NCBI RefSeq assembly: GCF_013523055.1
Contig: NZ_JAAMQM010000011.1
Coordinates: forward strand, 62,001 to 126,000
Direction: 5' to 3'
Source: Pseudomonas capeferrum
GTDB lineage: Bacteria > Pseudomonadota > Gammaproteobacteria > Pseudomonadales > Pseudomonadaceae
Length of the DNA stretch: 64,000 nt
In this document: one piece after another, positions 1-8,847 of the stretch
How positions within the stretch are numbered: the stretch's first letter is position 1
Layout: every line of letters begins with the position of its first letter
The notes under the pieces: generated by a model
Seen by the model: the letters and a program-made list of their open reading frames with translations, nothing else
The model's database searches: none
Told to the model about the DNA's origin: nothing
Program-made: the position numbers and the translations under genes

Positions 1-623
1 GCCGCGAGCACCAGCACATCCACCGAACGCGCCAGCGCTTGCAGGTCGCCCACGAAGCGATAGCCGCACTCCGGCTGCTCGCGCAGATCGGTGTAGGCGA
101 TGCGCATGTCGAAGGCCGCGGCGCGTCGGGCGATGGCATGCCCTACCCTGCCCAGGCCGACGATTCCGAGCTCGATACCGCTGACCTTGCGCGCCAGCGG
201 CAGGTTGACCCGGCCCCACTGGCCATGTCGCACCAGCCGTTCGCCTTCGCCCAGGCGGCGCAAGGTCGAAATGATCAGGCCCATGGCCATGTCCGCCACG
301 TCATCGGTGAGCACGCCGGGAGTTGTGGTGACATGAACGTTGCGAGCCGCCGCATGCGCCAGGTCGACCGCATCGGTACCGATGCCGCTGATGGCGATGA
401 TTTCCAGCGCGGGCAGTTGGTCCATCAAAGCGTTGGACAGGCCTTTGGCGCCGCCGGTAACCACGCCACGAATCGATGCGCCGACTTCCTCGAGCAAGCG
501 CTGCGGTTGATCTTGCTGGTACAGGCGGTGGACCCGGTAACTCTGTATCAGACGTGCATCGATAGCCTCTGGTACGGGCTGAGTCAGTAGCAGATCAATG
601 GCCTTATCATTGTCGTTGTTCAT
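1..623 (-). CDS. D-isomer-specific 2-hydroxyacid dehydrogenase, partial (3' end outside the window)
   Basis: NAD(P)-dependent reductase of 2-keto acids to D-2-hydroxy acids (glyoxylate/hydroxypyruvate/2-ketogluconate reductase class); the exact substrate cannot be read from sequence. The frame opens at ATG 623 and gives 207 complete codons before running off the left edge. It shows the family's N-terminal catalytic half with GIGTDAVD (about residues 80-87), the TPGVLTDDVADMAMGLI segment that lines the active-site cleft (101-117), and the Rossmann dinucleotide loop GLGRVG (156-161). The catalytic Arg/Glu/His lie in the missing C-terminal part. It is divergent from the LysR gene at 724 with about 100 bp between, so that regulator probably controls it. 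A role in sugar-acid catabolism beside the glucarate genes is inference. Confidence 0.85.
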   Translation of the reverse strand, partial: MNNDNDKAIDLLLTQPVPEAIDARLIQSYRVHRLYQQDQPQRLLEEVGASIRGVVTGGAKGLSNALMDQLPALEIIAISGIGTDAVDLAHAAARNVHVTTTPGVLTDDVADMAMGLIISTLRRLGEGERLVRHGQWGRVNLPLARKVSGIELGIVGLGRVGHAIARRAAAFDMRIAYTDLREQPECGYRFVGDLQALARSVDVLVLA

Positions 624-682
624 GGCAGGTATCCGACGATTCAGAAAAGTAGTCCAGATGCTAGGCCAGCAATTGATACCGG

Positions 683-693
683 TCTAATATAGA
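683..693. promoter_or_regulatory. Candidate LysR-type operator palindrome
   Basis: The perfect 11-bp palindrome TCTAATATAGA lies in the AT-rich gap between the divergent dehydrogenase (ATG 623) and LysR gene (ATG 724). It begins with T and ends with A, as LysR-family sites do, but the usual spacing rule is T-N11-A, so the match is loose. Assignment is by position and symmetry only. Confidence 0.35.
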
Positions 694-723
694 TACTGGA
701 TCGAATAATTCAGGAATTGAATC

Positions 724-1611
724 ATGGAACTTCATCAACTTCGCTGCTTCGTGGCGGTGGCCGAGGAGCTGCACTTCGGTCGAGCCGCTGCACGCATGCA
801 CATGACTCAGCCGCCTCTGAGCCGACAGATCCAGTTGCTGGAACATGGGCTGGGGGTTCTGTTGCTCGAACGCAACAACCGGCAGGCACGCCTTACCCTT
901 GCCGGGCAGAGCTTCCTGACGGACGCCCGGCGGGTATTGCAGACAGCCGAGCTGGCCGCGCAGTCGGCACGCCGCATCGCCAACGGCGAATCGGGCCGAT
1001 TGACCCTCGGCTTCACCGCCGTGAGCGCCTACAACATGATTCCGCAGCTGTTGATCCACGCTGCGCAAGCGCTGCCGGACATCGACCTGGTGCTGAGCGA
1101 GCAGGTGTCGAGCCGTCAGGTGCATGATCTGGAAACCGGCCTGATCGACCTCGGCTTCGTTCGCCAAGTGGTGCCCAGCGCCCGGGTCGAGTACCTGCCC
1201 ATTCGCAGCGAGCCCTTCGTGGCCGCATTGCCAGCCGATCATCGCTTGGCCGATCAGGCGCATCTGGTTCCGACGGACTTCCATCAGCAACCCTTCGTGA
1301 TGTACACCGACAGCGACGGCCGTTACTTCCACGACCGCATCGCCAATCTTTTCGCGCGCCACCAGGTGCAGCCCAGCTATGTCCATCAACTGGGCCAGAC
1401 CCACTCGATCATCGGCCTGGTCAATGTCGGTCTTGGATGCGCCGTGGTTCCGGCTTCCGCCCAAGCGCTGCGCATGGAGCATGTGGTGTACCGTCCGCTG
1501 CTGGAGAACGACCAGCAGGCGGAGGTCTTCCTGGCGTTCTGTGGCGATAACCCGAATCCGGTACTCGGCGCCTTCATCGACATGACCCGCCGTTTCTTCA
1601 GCGCTCCATGA
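724..1611 (+). CDS. LysR-family transcriptional regulator
   Basis: 295-residue DNA-binding regulator, the normal LysR length. The N-terminal winged helix-turn-helix is clear (MELHQLRCFVAVAEELHFGR, then AARMHMTQPPLSRQIQLLE, residues 1-60), followed by a periplasmic-binding-protein-like effector domain from about 90. The opening resembles regulators of aromatic or organic-acid catabolism, but the effector cannot be inferred. The ATG is preceded by an AGGAA ribosome site about 7 bases away. It is divergent from the 2-hydroxyacid dehydrogenase, the usual arrangement for a LysR regulator and its target, and convergent with gudD. Autoregulation through the shared upstream region is likely from family behaviour. 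Confidence 0.9.
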   Translation: MELHQLRCFVAVAEELHFGRAAARMHMTQPPLSRQIQLLEHGLGVLLLERNNRQARLTLAGQSFLTDARRVLQTAELAAQSARRIANGESGRLTLGFTAVSAYNMIPQLLIHAAQALPDIDLVLSEQVSSRQVHDLETGLIDLGFVRQVVPSARVEYLPIRSEPFVAALPADHRLADQAHLVPTDFHQQPFVMYTDSDGRYFHDRIANLFARHQVQPSYVHQLGQTHSIIGLVNVGLGCAVVPASAQALRMEHVVYRPLLENDQQAEVFLAFCGDNPNPVLGAFIDMTRRFFSAP

Positions 1612-1620
1612 AGCATGCCC

Positions 1621-1641
1621 AGCCGAGGGTAACCCTCGGCT
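1621..1641. terminator. Palindromic hairpin between convergent lysR and gudD
   Basis: A 21-base perfect palindrome with 10-bp GC-rich arms (AGCCGAGGGT and its complement) sits between the stop codons of the LysR gene and gudD. It has no clear T-run on either side, so it may terminate weakly or protect 3' ends rather than act as a classic intrinsic terminator. Confidence 0.5.
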
Positions 1642-1667
1642 GCCGCGGCCCAGGACAGGATCCGGGA

Positions 1668-3041
1668 TCAGCGCACCAGGCAAGGACGCTTGTTGTCGAA
1701 GCTCCACCCCGGGATCAGGTACTGCATGGCCACGCTGTCGTCCCGCGCACCCAGGCCCATGTTCCGATAGCACTCATGGGCCTTGGCCAACTGGTCTTCA
1801 TCGAGCTCGACGCCCAGCCCCGGGCGCTCCGGCACGCGGACGTGACCATCGATGATGCGCAGCGGGTCGCGAGTCAGGCGTTGGCCATCCTGCCAGATCC
1901 AGTGGGTGTCGATGGCCGTGATCTCGCCCGGCGCGGCGGCGGCGACCTGGGTGAACATGGCCAGGGAAATGTCGAAATGGTTGTTTGAGTGCGAGCCCCA
2001 GGTCAGACCCCAGTCATGGCACATCTGCGCCACCCGCACCGACCCCTGCAAGGTCCAGAAATGCGGGTCGGCGAGCGGGATATCCACCGCCTGCGACTGG
2101 ATCGCGTGGCCCATCTGCCGCCAATCGGTGGCGATCATGTTGGTGGCGGTCGGCAGGCCCGTGGCCCGTCGGAACTCCGCCATCACTTCGCGTCCCGAAT
2201 AGCCCTCTTCCGCGCCACAAGGGTCTTCGGCGTAGGCCAGGACATCATGCTGGTCGCGGCACAAGGCGATGGCCTCTTTCAACGACCAGGCTCCATTGGG
2301 ATCGAGGGTGATACGCGCCTCGGGGAAGTATTCGGCCAAGGCCGTGACCGCCTCGATTTCCTCTTCACCGCGCAGGACGCCACCCTTGAGCTTGAAATCG
2401 CTGAACCCATAGCGGTTCTTGGCGGCCTGGGCCAGGCGTACCACCGCTTCCGGCGTCAGCGCTTGCTCGTGGCGTACGCGGAACCACTCGTCATCGGCGT
2501 CGGCCTCGTTGCGATAGGCCAGGTCGGTGCGGGTGCGATCACCGATGTAGAACAGGTAGCCGAGCATCTTCACGGCGTCGCGCTGCTGACCCTCGCCCAA
2601 CAGGGCCGCCATGGGCACGCCCAGGTGTTGGCCCAGCAGGTCTAGCAGGGCCGCCTCCATCGCCGTGACCGCGTGCACGGTGATACGCAGGTCGAAAGTC
2701 TGCAGGCCGCGGCCACCCACGTCACGGCTGGCGAAGGTCTGGCGCATGCTGTTGAGTACACGCTGGTAATGGCCGATCGGTTGGCCGACTACCAGGCTGC
2801 GCGCATCTTCAAGGGTCTGGCGAATCTTTTCGCCGCCTGGCACTTCACCCAGTCCGGTGTTGCCGGCACTGTCCCGCAGGATCACCACGTTGCGGGTGAA
2901 ATAGGGACCGTGAGCGCCGCTGAGATTGAGCAGCATGCTGTCATGGCCCGCCACTGGCACCACGCGCAATTCGGTGACTACCGGCGTGTCGGCGTGACGT
3001 GGGCCGAGGCTGGCGGGAGCTGAGATCGTCTGCATGTTCAT
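1668..3041 (-). CDS. gudD: Glucarate dehydratase (enolase superfamily)
   Basis: Converts D-glucarate (and usually L-idarate) to 5-dehydro-4-deoxyglucarate, first step of glucarate catabolism. The 457-residue protein is near the usual 445-450. It carries the expected enolase-superfamily landmarks: the KLKGG motif (K217/K219) on the second barrel strand, metal ligands in DPNGAW (D247), AEDPC (E272) and TNMIATD (N301), and the catalytic His in SHSNNHFD (H351/H355). The start could be the first or third codon (MNM). It lies 18 bp downstream of the MFS permease on the same strand, so both are probably one transcript. The later steps (5-keto-4-deoxyglucarate dehydratase, ketoglutarate semialdehyde dehydrogenase) are not in the window. 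Confidence 0.93.
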   Translation of the reverse strand: MNMQTISAPASLGPRHADTPVVTELRVVPVAGHDSMLLNLSGAHGPYFTRNVVILRDSAGNTGLGEVPGGEKIRQTLEDARSLVVGQPIGHYQRVLNSMRQTFASRDVGGRGLQTFDLRITVHAVTAMEAALLDLLGQHLGVPMAALLGEGQQRDAVKMLGYLFYIGDRTRTDLAYRNEADADDEWFRVRHEQALTPEAVVRLAQAAKNRYGFSDFKLKGGVLRGEEEIEAVTALAEYFPEARITLDPNGAWSLKEAIALCRDQHDVLAYAEDPCGAEEGYSGREVMAEFRRATGLPTATNMIATDWRQMGHAIQSQAVDIPLADPHFWTLQGSVRVAQMCHDWGLTWGSHSNNHFDISLAMFTQVAAAAPGEITAIDTHWIWQDGQRLTRDPLRIIDGHVRVPERPGLGVELDEDQLAKAHECYRNMGLGARDDSVAMQYLIPGWSFDNKRPCLVR

Positions 3042-3059
3042 GAGGTCGTTCCTGCAAGG

Positions 3060-4412
3060 TCAGTGGGTCTGGCTCATGGCCGATTGCGGCTTGAGGTCGT
3101 TGGAAGCGGCGTCCTTGGGACGGGTCCGCACGAAGAACACGGCGATCGCTGCCAGCACCGACGTCACCGCCAGGCCGTAGAGGCCGCCTTGGATCGAGCC
3201 GGTATGCTGCTCGAGCAGACCGAAGGTGGTCGGCGCAACGAAACCACCGAGATTGCCGACCGAGTTGATCAGGGCAATGACTGCCGCGGCGACGCGCGCG
3301 TCGAGGTAGCCCTGCGGGATCGGCCAGAACAGCGACGAGGCCGACTTGAAGCCAATGGCCGCAAAGCACACGGCAACGAAGGCGAATACCGGCCCGCCCG
3401 TGGTCGAGAGGAACATGCCGGTCGCCGCGACGATCAGCGCACACGCCACCCAGGCTTGCTGAAAACGCCAGCGGGCAGAGCCTGCGGCGAAGGCGTACAT
3501 GGCGATGATCGAGATCAGCCAGGGGATGGAGTTGAAGAAGCCGACCTGCAGATCGCTGAGGTCGCCCATGCGCTTGATAATGCTCGGCAGCCAGAAGGTC
3601 GCGGCATAGATGGTCAGCTGGATGCAGAAGTAGGTCAGGCAGAACAGCACGATCTGACGATCCTTGAGCAAGGCCCAGGACGAGGTCTTGACCACGCCTT
3701 TTGCTTCACGCTCACGCTGCTCGCGGTCGATGGTATCGACCAGTGCATCTTGTTCCTCGCGGGTCAGCCACTTGGCATCGTGCGGCTTGGAGTCGAGCCA
3801 GAACCAGACGACGAAGCACAGCGCCACCGAGAACATCCCTTCGATGAACAGCATCCATTGCCAGCCATGCATGCCCAACCCCTGGATCTGCATCAACGCC
3901 CCGGCCAGCGGGCCGGAGATCAGCGACGCCACGGCCGAGCCGCTGAGGAAGATCGCGATCGCCTTGCCGCGCTCGGCGCCTGGCAGCCAACGGGTGAAGT
4001 AATAGATGACGCCCGGGAAGAAGCCTGCTTCGGCGACGCCGAGCAGAAAGCGCAGGACATAGAATTGGGTCTCGGTCTGCACGAACGCCATGGCCGTCGC
4101 GACCAGTCCCCAGGTGAACATGATCCGGGTGAGCCAGATCCGTGCGCCGACGCGCTGCAGGAGCATGTTGGAGGGGACTTCGAACAACGCGTAGCCAATG
4201 AAGAACAGACCTGCGCCGAGCCCATAGGCTGCGGTGCTGATGCCCAGATCGCTCTCCAGATGCGGACGGACGAAGCCGATATTGACGCGATCGAGGTAGT
4301 TGACGATGAACATGATGACGAACAGCGGCAGGACATGACGTTTGACCTTGGCCACCGCGTTGACGAGCGTATCGGGATTGCGAGGCACAGCAGTACCCTG
4401 GGTGTCGCTCAT
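3060..4412 (-). CDS. gudP: MFS transporter, anion:cation symporter family (probable D-glucarate permease)
   Basis: 450-residue inner-membrane secondary transporter with about 12 hydrophobic segments. The first helix contains NYLDRVNIG, and the loop GVAEAGFFPGVIYYFTRWLP near residue 130-150 is typical of the anion:cation symporter group (GudP/GarP, phthalate, tartrate and nicotinate permeases). A ribosome site (GGGAGAT) precedes the ATG. It is directly upstream of gudD, which makes glucarate or a related aldarate the most likely cargo; that specificity is context inference. The promoter should lie in the 0.5-kb gap shared with the divergent GntR-type regulator. Confidence 0.85.
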   Translation of the reverse strand: MSDTQGTAVPRNPDTLVNAVAKVKRHVLPLFVIMFIVNYLDRVNIGFVRPHLESDLGISTAAYGLGAGLFFIGYALFEVPSNMLLQRVGARIWLTRIMFTWGLVATAMAFVQTETQFYVLRFLLGVAEAGFFPGVIYYFTRWLPGAERGKAIAIFLSGSAVASLISGPLAGALMQIQGLGMHGWQWMLFIEGMFSVALCFVVWFWLDSKPHDAKWLTREEQDALVDTIDREQREREAKGVVKTSSWALLKDRQIVLFCLTYFCIQLTIYAATFWLPSIIKRMGDLSDLQVGFFNSIPWLISIIAMYAFAAGSARWRFQQAWVACALIVAATGMFLSTTGGPVFAFVAVCFAAIGFKSASSLFWPIPQGYLDARVAAAVIALINSVGNLGGFVAPTTFGLLEQHTGSIQGGLYGLAVTSVLAAIAVFFVRTRPKDAASNDLKPQSAMSQTH

Positions 4413-4716
4413 GGCGTATCTCCCACTATTGTTTTTGTGCGGGTCTTGTTGGTGTTTCCGTCAGGCGGTGAGGCAGACCGCCCAATAGTCTTCTATCGCT
4501 TGGGCAAGACCAAGGCGAGGTCGTGCCGGACAGGTCGGCGCTGGGGAAGGCGGTTGATCAAGGAGATGTCACTGCCTGGAAGGCTGAACGTCATGAAAAA
4601 CGGACGGAGCGTGGACAGATACGGGGTCATGGAGAGGTGCCTGCATTGAGTTTTTATTAGATGCCTGCTGCATGGTTGTCAGACATGTTGGTGGACGAAG
4701 CATATGCCTTGACAAG

Positions 4717-4727
4717 TTGTACGACAA
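4717..4727. promoter_or_regulatory. Operator-like palindrome 1, probable GntR/FadR-type regulator site
   Basis: TTGTACGACAA, on the minus strand TTGTCGTACAA. It differs by one central base from the second site at 4861 (TTGTCATACAA). TTGT/ACAA arms with a 3-base centre fit operators of FadR/VanR-subfamily GntR proteins, and such a regulator starts at 4934. It lies about 300 bp from the gudP start. Confidence 0.6.
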
Positions 4728-4860
4728 GGCAGCCCATATCGTTAAACAAGCTTAATCCACGACCTAATTGAGCAAAAAAACCATGATTTGAAGCTATCTT
4801 CAAACAAGTGACCACCTTAACTATCCAACGCCATGTACTGAAAAAAGTAAAATAATTTAC

Positions 4861-4871
4861 TTGTCATACAA
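4861..4871. promoter_or_regulatory. Operator-like palindrome 2, probable GntR/FadR-type autoregulatory site
   Basis: TTGTCATACAA with flanking C and G that extend the symmetry to 13 bp (4860-4872). It sits about 60 bp upstream of the GntR-type start codon, where binding would block its promoter. It is the near-twin of the site at 4717. Confidence 0.6.
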
Positions 4872-4933
4872 GCCACGGTGCTAGGCTCGCTCCTGTCCTG
4901 CCCTACTTGTCTGATCTGCTCAAGGATGCTGCG

Positions 4934-5674
4934 ATGTCTGACCCGCTTTCGCCCCAGCAAATCCCTCACAAGCGCGGCCACAGCCGAGCCCATGACCTGG
5001 TGTCGAGCCTGACGCAGCGTATCCTGCTGGGCACGCTCAAGCCGGGCGACAAGCTGCCCTCGGAGAACACCATCGTTCGCGATCATGGGGTGAGTCGGAC
5101 AGTGGTACGCGAAGCCCTGTCAAAACTCCAGGCATCGGGCCTTGTGGAGACACGACATGGCGTCGGCACCTTCGTGATCGAGCGCTCGAACCAGAATGGA
5201 TTGCACGTGGGGGCAGAGAATGCGGGCAGTGTGCGCGACCTGCTGGAATTGCGCATTGGCCTGGAAGGTCAGGCGGCGGCCCTGGCGGCCTTGCGCCGCA
5301 GCGAGGCGCAACTGGTACAGATGCGCAACGCGCTCGATGATTATCAGGATCTGGCCGCGGCCGGCGACAGCTGCATCGAGCCCGATCGCCGTTTTCACAT
5401 GCTGATCGCAGAGGCGACCGGCAATCTTTACTTCACGCAGATGATGGCCCAGCTGGGCGGCGCCCTCATCCCGCGCAATCGCATGAGCCAGGTCGAGCGT
5501 GCCGGCGCCAATCTCGCGCCTCACGCCTACCTGGCCAACCTCGAGCACGAGGCCATCCTCAATGCCATCCGCCGACAGGATCCGGATGCCGCCCGCGCGG
5601 CGCTCTGCCTGCACCTCTCCAACAGCCGCGACCGCTTGCTGCCGGACCCGTCTGAGGGCCGAGCTGACTGTTGA
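4934..5674 (+). CDS. GntR-family regulator, FadR/FCD subfamily (probable glucarate-gene repressor)
   Basis: 246 residues: an N-terminal GntR winged helix (ILLGTLKPGDKLPSE, then HGVSRTVVREALSKLQASG, roughly residues 25-70) and an all-helical FCD ligand domain whose metal-binding pattern is suggested by the R/H-containing FHMLIAEATGN segment. The ATG at 4934 is chosen because AAGGA lies 8 bases upstream; an upstream TTG at 4907 would add nine residues but has no ribosome site. It is divergent from gudP-gudD, and two matching palindromes lie between. Repression relieved by a sugar acid is the family's usual mode and is inferred here. Confidence 0.85.
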   Translation: MSDPLSPQQIPHKRGHSRAHDLVSSLTQRILLGTLKPGDKLPSENTIVRDHGVSRTVVREALSKLQASGLVETRHGVGTFVIERSNQNGLHVGAENAGSVRDLLELRIGLEGQAAALAALRRSEAQLVQMRNALDDYQDLAAAGDSCIEPDRRFHMLIAEATGNLYFTQMMAQLGGALIPRNRMSQVERAGANLAPHAYLANLEHEAILNAIRRQDPDAARAALCLHLSNSRDRLLPDPSEGRADC

Positions 5675-5747
5675 CAGCGCAGGAACACCGCCAGGGGCCA
5701 GCTGGCTCGCATAGAGTAAACGCTAACTTATTGATTTATAGAGGCTG

Positions 5748-5828
5748 GCGGGAGCGGGTTTACCCGCGAACACCGACGAAGCCGGTGCCATAATCGCGGT
5801 GCCTGCTTCGCGGGTAAACCCGCTCCCA
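5748..5828. repeat. REP pair forming a long hairpin (BIME-like)
   Basis: Two perfectly complementary 20-bp arms (5751-5770 and 5807-5826, core GGAGCGGGTTTACCCGCG) surround a 36-bp loop. This is the P. putida-type repetitive extragenic palindrome. It lies between the convergent GntR and ygiQ genes, so it may serve both as a transcript end or mRNA 3' stabiliser. Confidence 0.85.
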
Positions 5829-5900
5829 CAAGGTACATACGGTCCCTCAGAGCTTTATTCTCTGCGCGACAGCGCAGCCCATGGGCTGGGCGATCTCCTG

Positions 5901-8213
5901 TCAGCGCGGAATGACCGGCTGGCGCGGCTTGCTCTTGCCTTTGCCCTTGCCGCCGCCCTTCTCGGCATCCTTGCGTGCCTTGGCGGCCTCCTGGTTGCGG
6001 GCAAACGCAGCGGCCTTGGCCTGCTCGCGCTTGTCCCACGGGTTGCTGCCGTCGCTGGCACGCGGCGGCAAACCGGTGTGCTGGGTCAGGATCTTCTGTT
6101 CCTTGCCCACCTTGTGGCTGCCCGCAGGCGTCGAGTTCTTGCGTCGGGCACTGTGGTAGCTGTCGCCCTCGGTGGACTGCTGCAACGGGATCAACTGATG
6201 CTTGCCCGGGCCGATCAAGTCGGCGCGACCCATGCGCTGCAGCGCTTCGCGCAGCATCGGCCAGCCCTTCGGATCGTGGTAGCGCAGGAAGGCCTTGTGC
6301 AGACGACGCTGCTCGTCACTCTTGACGATGGTCACGCCATCGCTCTTGTAGGTGACCTTGCGCAGCGGGTTCTTGCCCGAGTGGTACATGGCCGTCGCCG
6401 AGGCCATCGGCGAGGGGTAGAAGGCCTGCACCTGATCGGCCCGGAAACCGTTGCCCTTGAGCCACAGCGCCAGGTTCATCATGTCTTCGTCGGTGGTGCC
6501 TGGGTGCGCCGCGATGAAGTACGGGATCAGGTACTGCTCCTTGCCCGCCTCTTTCGAGTATTTCTCGAACATGCGCTTGAAGCGGTCATAGCTCCCGATG
6601 CCCGGCTTCATCATCTTGTCCAGCGGACCGCGCTCGGTGTGCTCCGGAGCGATCTTCAGATAGCCACCCACGTGGTGCGTGACCAGCTCCTTGACGTATT
6701 CCGGCGATTCCACGGCCAGGTCGTAGCGCAGGCCGGAAGCGATGAGGATCTTCTTCACGCCAGGCAGCGCCCGCGCCTTGCGGTACAGCTCGATCAGCGA
6801 GCTGTGGTCGGTATTGAGGTTCTCGCAGATGCCCGGGAACACGCACGACGGCTTGCGGCAGTGCTTCTCGATGTCCACGCTCTTGCAGGCGATGCGGTAC
6901 ATGTTGGCGGTCGGCCCGCCCAGGTCGGAGACCACACCGGTAAAGCCCGGCACCTTGTCACGCATCTCCTCGATCTCGCGCAGGATCGATTCGTGGGAAC
7001 GGTTCTGGATGATCCGACCTTCATGCTCGGTGATCGAACAGAAGGTGCAGCCACCGAAGCAGCCGCGCATGATGTTCACCGAGAAGCGGATCATTTCGTA
7101 GGCCGGGATCTTCTCCTTGCCATAGGCCGGGTGAGGAATACGGGCATAGGGCATGCCGAAGACGTAGTCCATTTCCTCGGTCGTCATGGGAATGGGCGGC
7201 GCATTGAACCAGACATCCACCTCGCCGTGCTTCTGCACCAGCGCGCGGGCGTTGCCGGGGTTGGTCTCCAGGTGCAGCACGCGGTTGGCGTGGGCATAGA
7301 GCACCGGGTCGTTACGCACCTTCTCGAAGGACGGCAGGCGGATCACTGTCTTGTCCCGGGTCATCCGCGGGCTTTCGAGGATCTGCACGACCTTGGCTTC
7401 GTTCGGGTCCTCGCCCTCGCCCTTGGCCTGCTCGATGGCGCAGGCCTGGGTGTCCTGGGTGTTGACGTAGGGGTTGATGATCTTGTCGACCTTGCCCGGA
7501 CGGTCGATACGCGTGGAGTCGACCTCGTACCAGTCCTTTGGCGTATCGCGACGGATGAAGGCCGTGCCGCGGACGTCGGTGATGGTCTCGATGGACTCGC
7601 CGAAGGACAGCCGCTGTGCCACTTCGACGATCGCCCGCTCGGCATTGCCGTAGAGCAGGATATCGGCGGAGGCATCGACCAGGATCGAATGACGGACCTT
7701 GTCCTGCCAGTAGTCATAGTGCGCGATACGGCGCAGCGAGGCCTCGATGCCGCCGAGCACGATCGGCACATGCTTGTAGGCTTCCTTGCAGCGCTGGCTG
7801 TACACCAGGCTGGCACGGTCCGGCCGCTTGCCCGCCAAGCCACCTGGGGTATAGGCATCGTCGGAGCGGATCTTCTTGTCCGCGGTGTAGCGATTGATCA
7901 TCGAGTCCATGTTGCCGGCCGCGACGCCGAAGAACAGGTTCGGCTCGCCGAGCTTCATGAAATCGTCTTTCGACTGCCAGTTCGGCTGCGCGATGATCCC
8001 GACGCGGAAGCCCTGGGCTTCGAGCAGTCGGCCGATGATAGCCATGCCGAACGACGGATGGTCGACGTAGGCGTCGCCGGTCACGATGATGATGTCGCAG
8101 GAATCCCAGCCGAGCTGATCCATCTCCTCCCTGCTCATCGGCAGGAACGGCGCTGGCCCGAAGCATTCGGCCCAGTATTTGGGATAGTCGAAGAGTGGTT
8201 TGGCTGCTTGCAT
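5901..8213 (-). CDS. ygiQ: YgiQ family radical SAM protein
   Basis: 770-residue member of the YgiQ/UPF0313 radical SAM family, whose biochemical function is not established. The N-terminus reads [20 protein letters not shown] as in E. coli YgiQ, which fixes the start at the ATG at 8213 rather than a further ATG 18 codons upstream. The [4Fe-4S]-binding CxxxCxxC is present as CFGGCTFC (C385, C389, C392), preceded by a B12-binding-like N-terminal fold and followed by the radical SAM barrel. The last 70 residues are a Lys/Gly/Ala-rich basic tail ([15 protein letters not shown]) likely to be disordered and possibly RNA-binding. It is a single gene ending near the REP pair. Confidence 0.93.
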   Translation of the reverse strand: MQAAKPLFDYPKYWAECFGPAPFLPMSREEMDQLGWDSCDIIIVTGDAYVDHPSFGMAIIGRLLEAQGFRVGIIAQPNWQSKDDFMKLGEPNLFFGVAAGNMDSMINRYTADKKIRSDDAYTPGGLAGKRPDRASLVYSQRCKEAYKHVPIVLGGIEASLRRIAHYDYWQDKVRHSILVDASADILLYGNAERAIVEVAQRLSFGESIETITDVRGTAFIRRDTPKDWYEVDSTRIDRPGKVDKIINPYVNTQDTQACAIEQAKGEGEDPNEAKVVQILESPRMTRDKTVIRLPSFEKVRNDPVLYAHANRVLHLETNPGNARALVQKHGEVDVWFNAPPIPMTTEEMDYVFGMPYARIPHPAYGKEKIPAYEMIRFSVNIMRGCFGGCTFCSITEHEGRIIQNRSHESILREIEEMRDKVPGFTGVVSDLGGPTANMYRIACKSVDIEKHCRKPSCVFPGICENLNTDHSSLIELYRKARALPGVKKILIASGLRYDLAVESPEYVKELVTHHVGGYLKIAPEHTERGPLDKMMKPGIGSYDRFKRMFEKYSKEAGKEQYLIPYFIAAHPGTTDEDMMNLALWLKGNGFRADQVQAFYPSPMASATAMYHSGKNPLRKVTYKSDGVTIVKSDEQRRLHKAFLRYHDPKGWPMLREALQRMGRADLIGPGKHQLIPLQQSTEGDSYHSARRKNSTPAGSHKVGKEQKILTQHTGLPPRASDGSNPWDKREQAKAAAFARNQEAAKARKDAEKGGGKGKGKSKPRQPVIPR

Positions 8214-8697
8214 GTCAGTGACCGGTTCTGGTGTGCAGGGAAATCGCGGGCGCGGAATATAGCACAAATTTTGATCACATCCGACGGTAATGGTCGGATT
8301 TGTGCGGGACCGACTCGGCCTTGCTGGTTGACTGAAGCCGCCCTGTCCGTCGGGTTAGATAGCAGTGATATTTCGATTATCAAGGCCTCATTTTAGGACA
8401 AGCGACCACGGTTTGTCTGATGCGCATCCTTGCGGAGCGCACTAGTTACTGCAATCACCTCCAAGTGTTTCTAGATTTTTCACCTAGTGCCCCCTACAAA
8501 TAAGCAAACCCCTTGATATGGCAAGTGAAAATCTTGAGGAATATAAGTCGATAATAAATATCCTTCACGCTCCCAGGAAAAATCTTACAATGCATTAGTC
8601 ACTAATTGGCCCCAACGAGGTTGAGTAAGAAGTGGGATTGTTGTTAAAAAAGAAGGGCGGAAAACATCGCAAAAAACTCAAAAAAGGAGTAACAAAA
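8214..8697. other. AT-rich upstream region of the YcaO cluster
   Basis: 484 bp without a supported gene. From about 8400 the base composition becomes clearly more AT-rich than the flanking housekeeping genes, which marks the left edge of the accessory island. A candidate promoter is annotated at 8564-8591. No direct repeats, tRNA fragment or integrase were recognised here. Confidence 0.55.
8564..8591 (+). promoter_or_regulatory. Candidate sigma-70 promoter for the peptide-YcaO-ABC cluster
   Basis: A weak -35 (TTCACG, 8564-8569) and a good -10 (TACAAT, 8586-8591) are 16 bp apart, placing transcription start near 8598 and giving a leader of about 100 nt before the peptide ATG. The region is AT-rich, so a chance match is possible. 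Confidence 0.35.
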
Positions 8698-8796
8698 ATG
8701 GGTAAGCGTCGCTCTGAAATCAACACCCTTGGCATGCCCAGCATGATGACATTCTCGCTTCTCGACTCCGAGATCGAGTTCTTCAACCTCATCTAA
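8698..8796 (+). CDS. 32-residue peptide, candidate RiPP precursor for the adjacent YcaO enzyme
   Basis: Short gene with a strong ribosome site (AAAGGAG at 8683-8689, 8 bases before ATG 8698) ending in TAA at 8794. The peptide starts MGKRRSEINTLGMPSMM and ends TFSLLDSEIEFFNLI. The N-terminus is basic, the C-terminal half acidic and hydrophobic. It has no Cys; Ser6, Thr10, Ser15, Thr18, Ser20 and Ser24 are the only residues a YcaO enzyme could cyclise to oxazoline-type rings, although YcaO enzymes can also form thioamides or amidines on the backbone. There is no double-Gly leader cleavage site. It is followed by a perfect stem-loop and then the YcaO gene. Size, strong translation signal and position fit a modified-peptide precursor; the product and processing are unknown, and no similarity to a named family was recognised. 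Confidence 0.6.
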   Translation: MGKRRSEINTLGMPSMMTFSLLDSEIEFFNLI

Positions 8797-8803
8797 GTAA
8801 AAC

Positions 8804-8829
8804 GGCGAGAAAGGGCATCCTTTCTCGCC
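8804..8829 (+). promoter_or_regulatory. Perfect stem-loop between peptide gene and ycaO
   Basis: An 11-bp perfect stem (GGCGAGAAAGG, 8804-8814, pairing with 8819-8829) with a GCAT tetraloop lies 7 bases after the peptide stop and 18 before the YcaO ATG. There is no T-run after it, so it is not a full intrinsic terminator. In peptide-antibiotic operons such hairpins let the precursor be made in excess over its enzymes by partial termination or by stabilising the 5' mRNA; that role is inferred. Confidence 0.7.
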
Positions 8830-8847
8830 CCACTCAGGATTACTTTA

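Larger units (their letters stand above)
4413..4933. other. Divergent intergenic region between gudP and the GntR-type regulator
   Basis: About 520 bp with no convincing gene. It turns AT-rich from about 4640 to 4870, as expected of a promoter region, and holds two matching TTGT-N3-ACAA palindromes annotated separately. A 45-codon frame exists on the minus strand at 4493-4630 but has no good ribosome site. The gudP leader would be long if transcription starts near the distal operator. Confidence 0.6.

Noticed and set aside
4493..4630. 45-codon minus-strand frame in the gudP leader region (starts MTPYLSTLRPFFMTFSLPG)
   Set aside because: No ribosome site, no recognisable product, and it lies within an expected untranslated leader. 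Kept only as a remark.
5799..8396. 865-codon open frame on the plus strand opposite ygiQ
   Set aside because: It is fully antisense to a well-conserved radical SAM gene. Its composition (Leu, Arg, Ala, His and Val-rich, no domain motif) is what GC-rich codon structure yields in the mirrored frame.
8698..8829. The 32-codon frame plus hairpin read as a leader-peptide attenuator for ycaO
   Set aside because: The peptide lacks a run of one regulatory amino acid, the hairpin has no T-run and no alternative pairing was found. A precursor gene explains the data better, though attenuation is not excluded.
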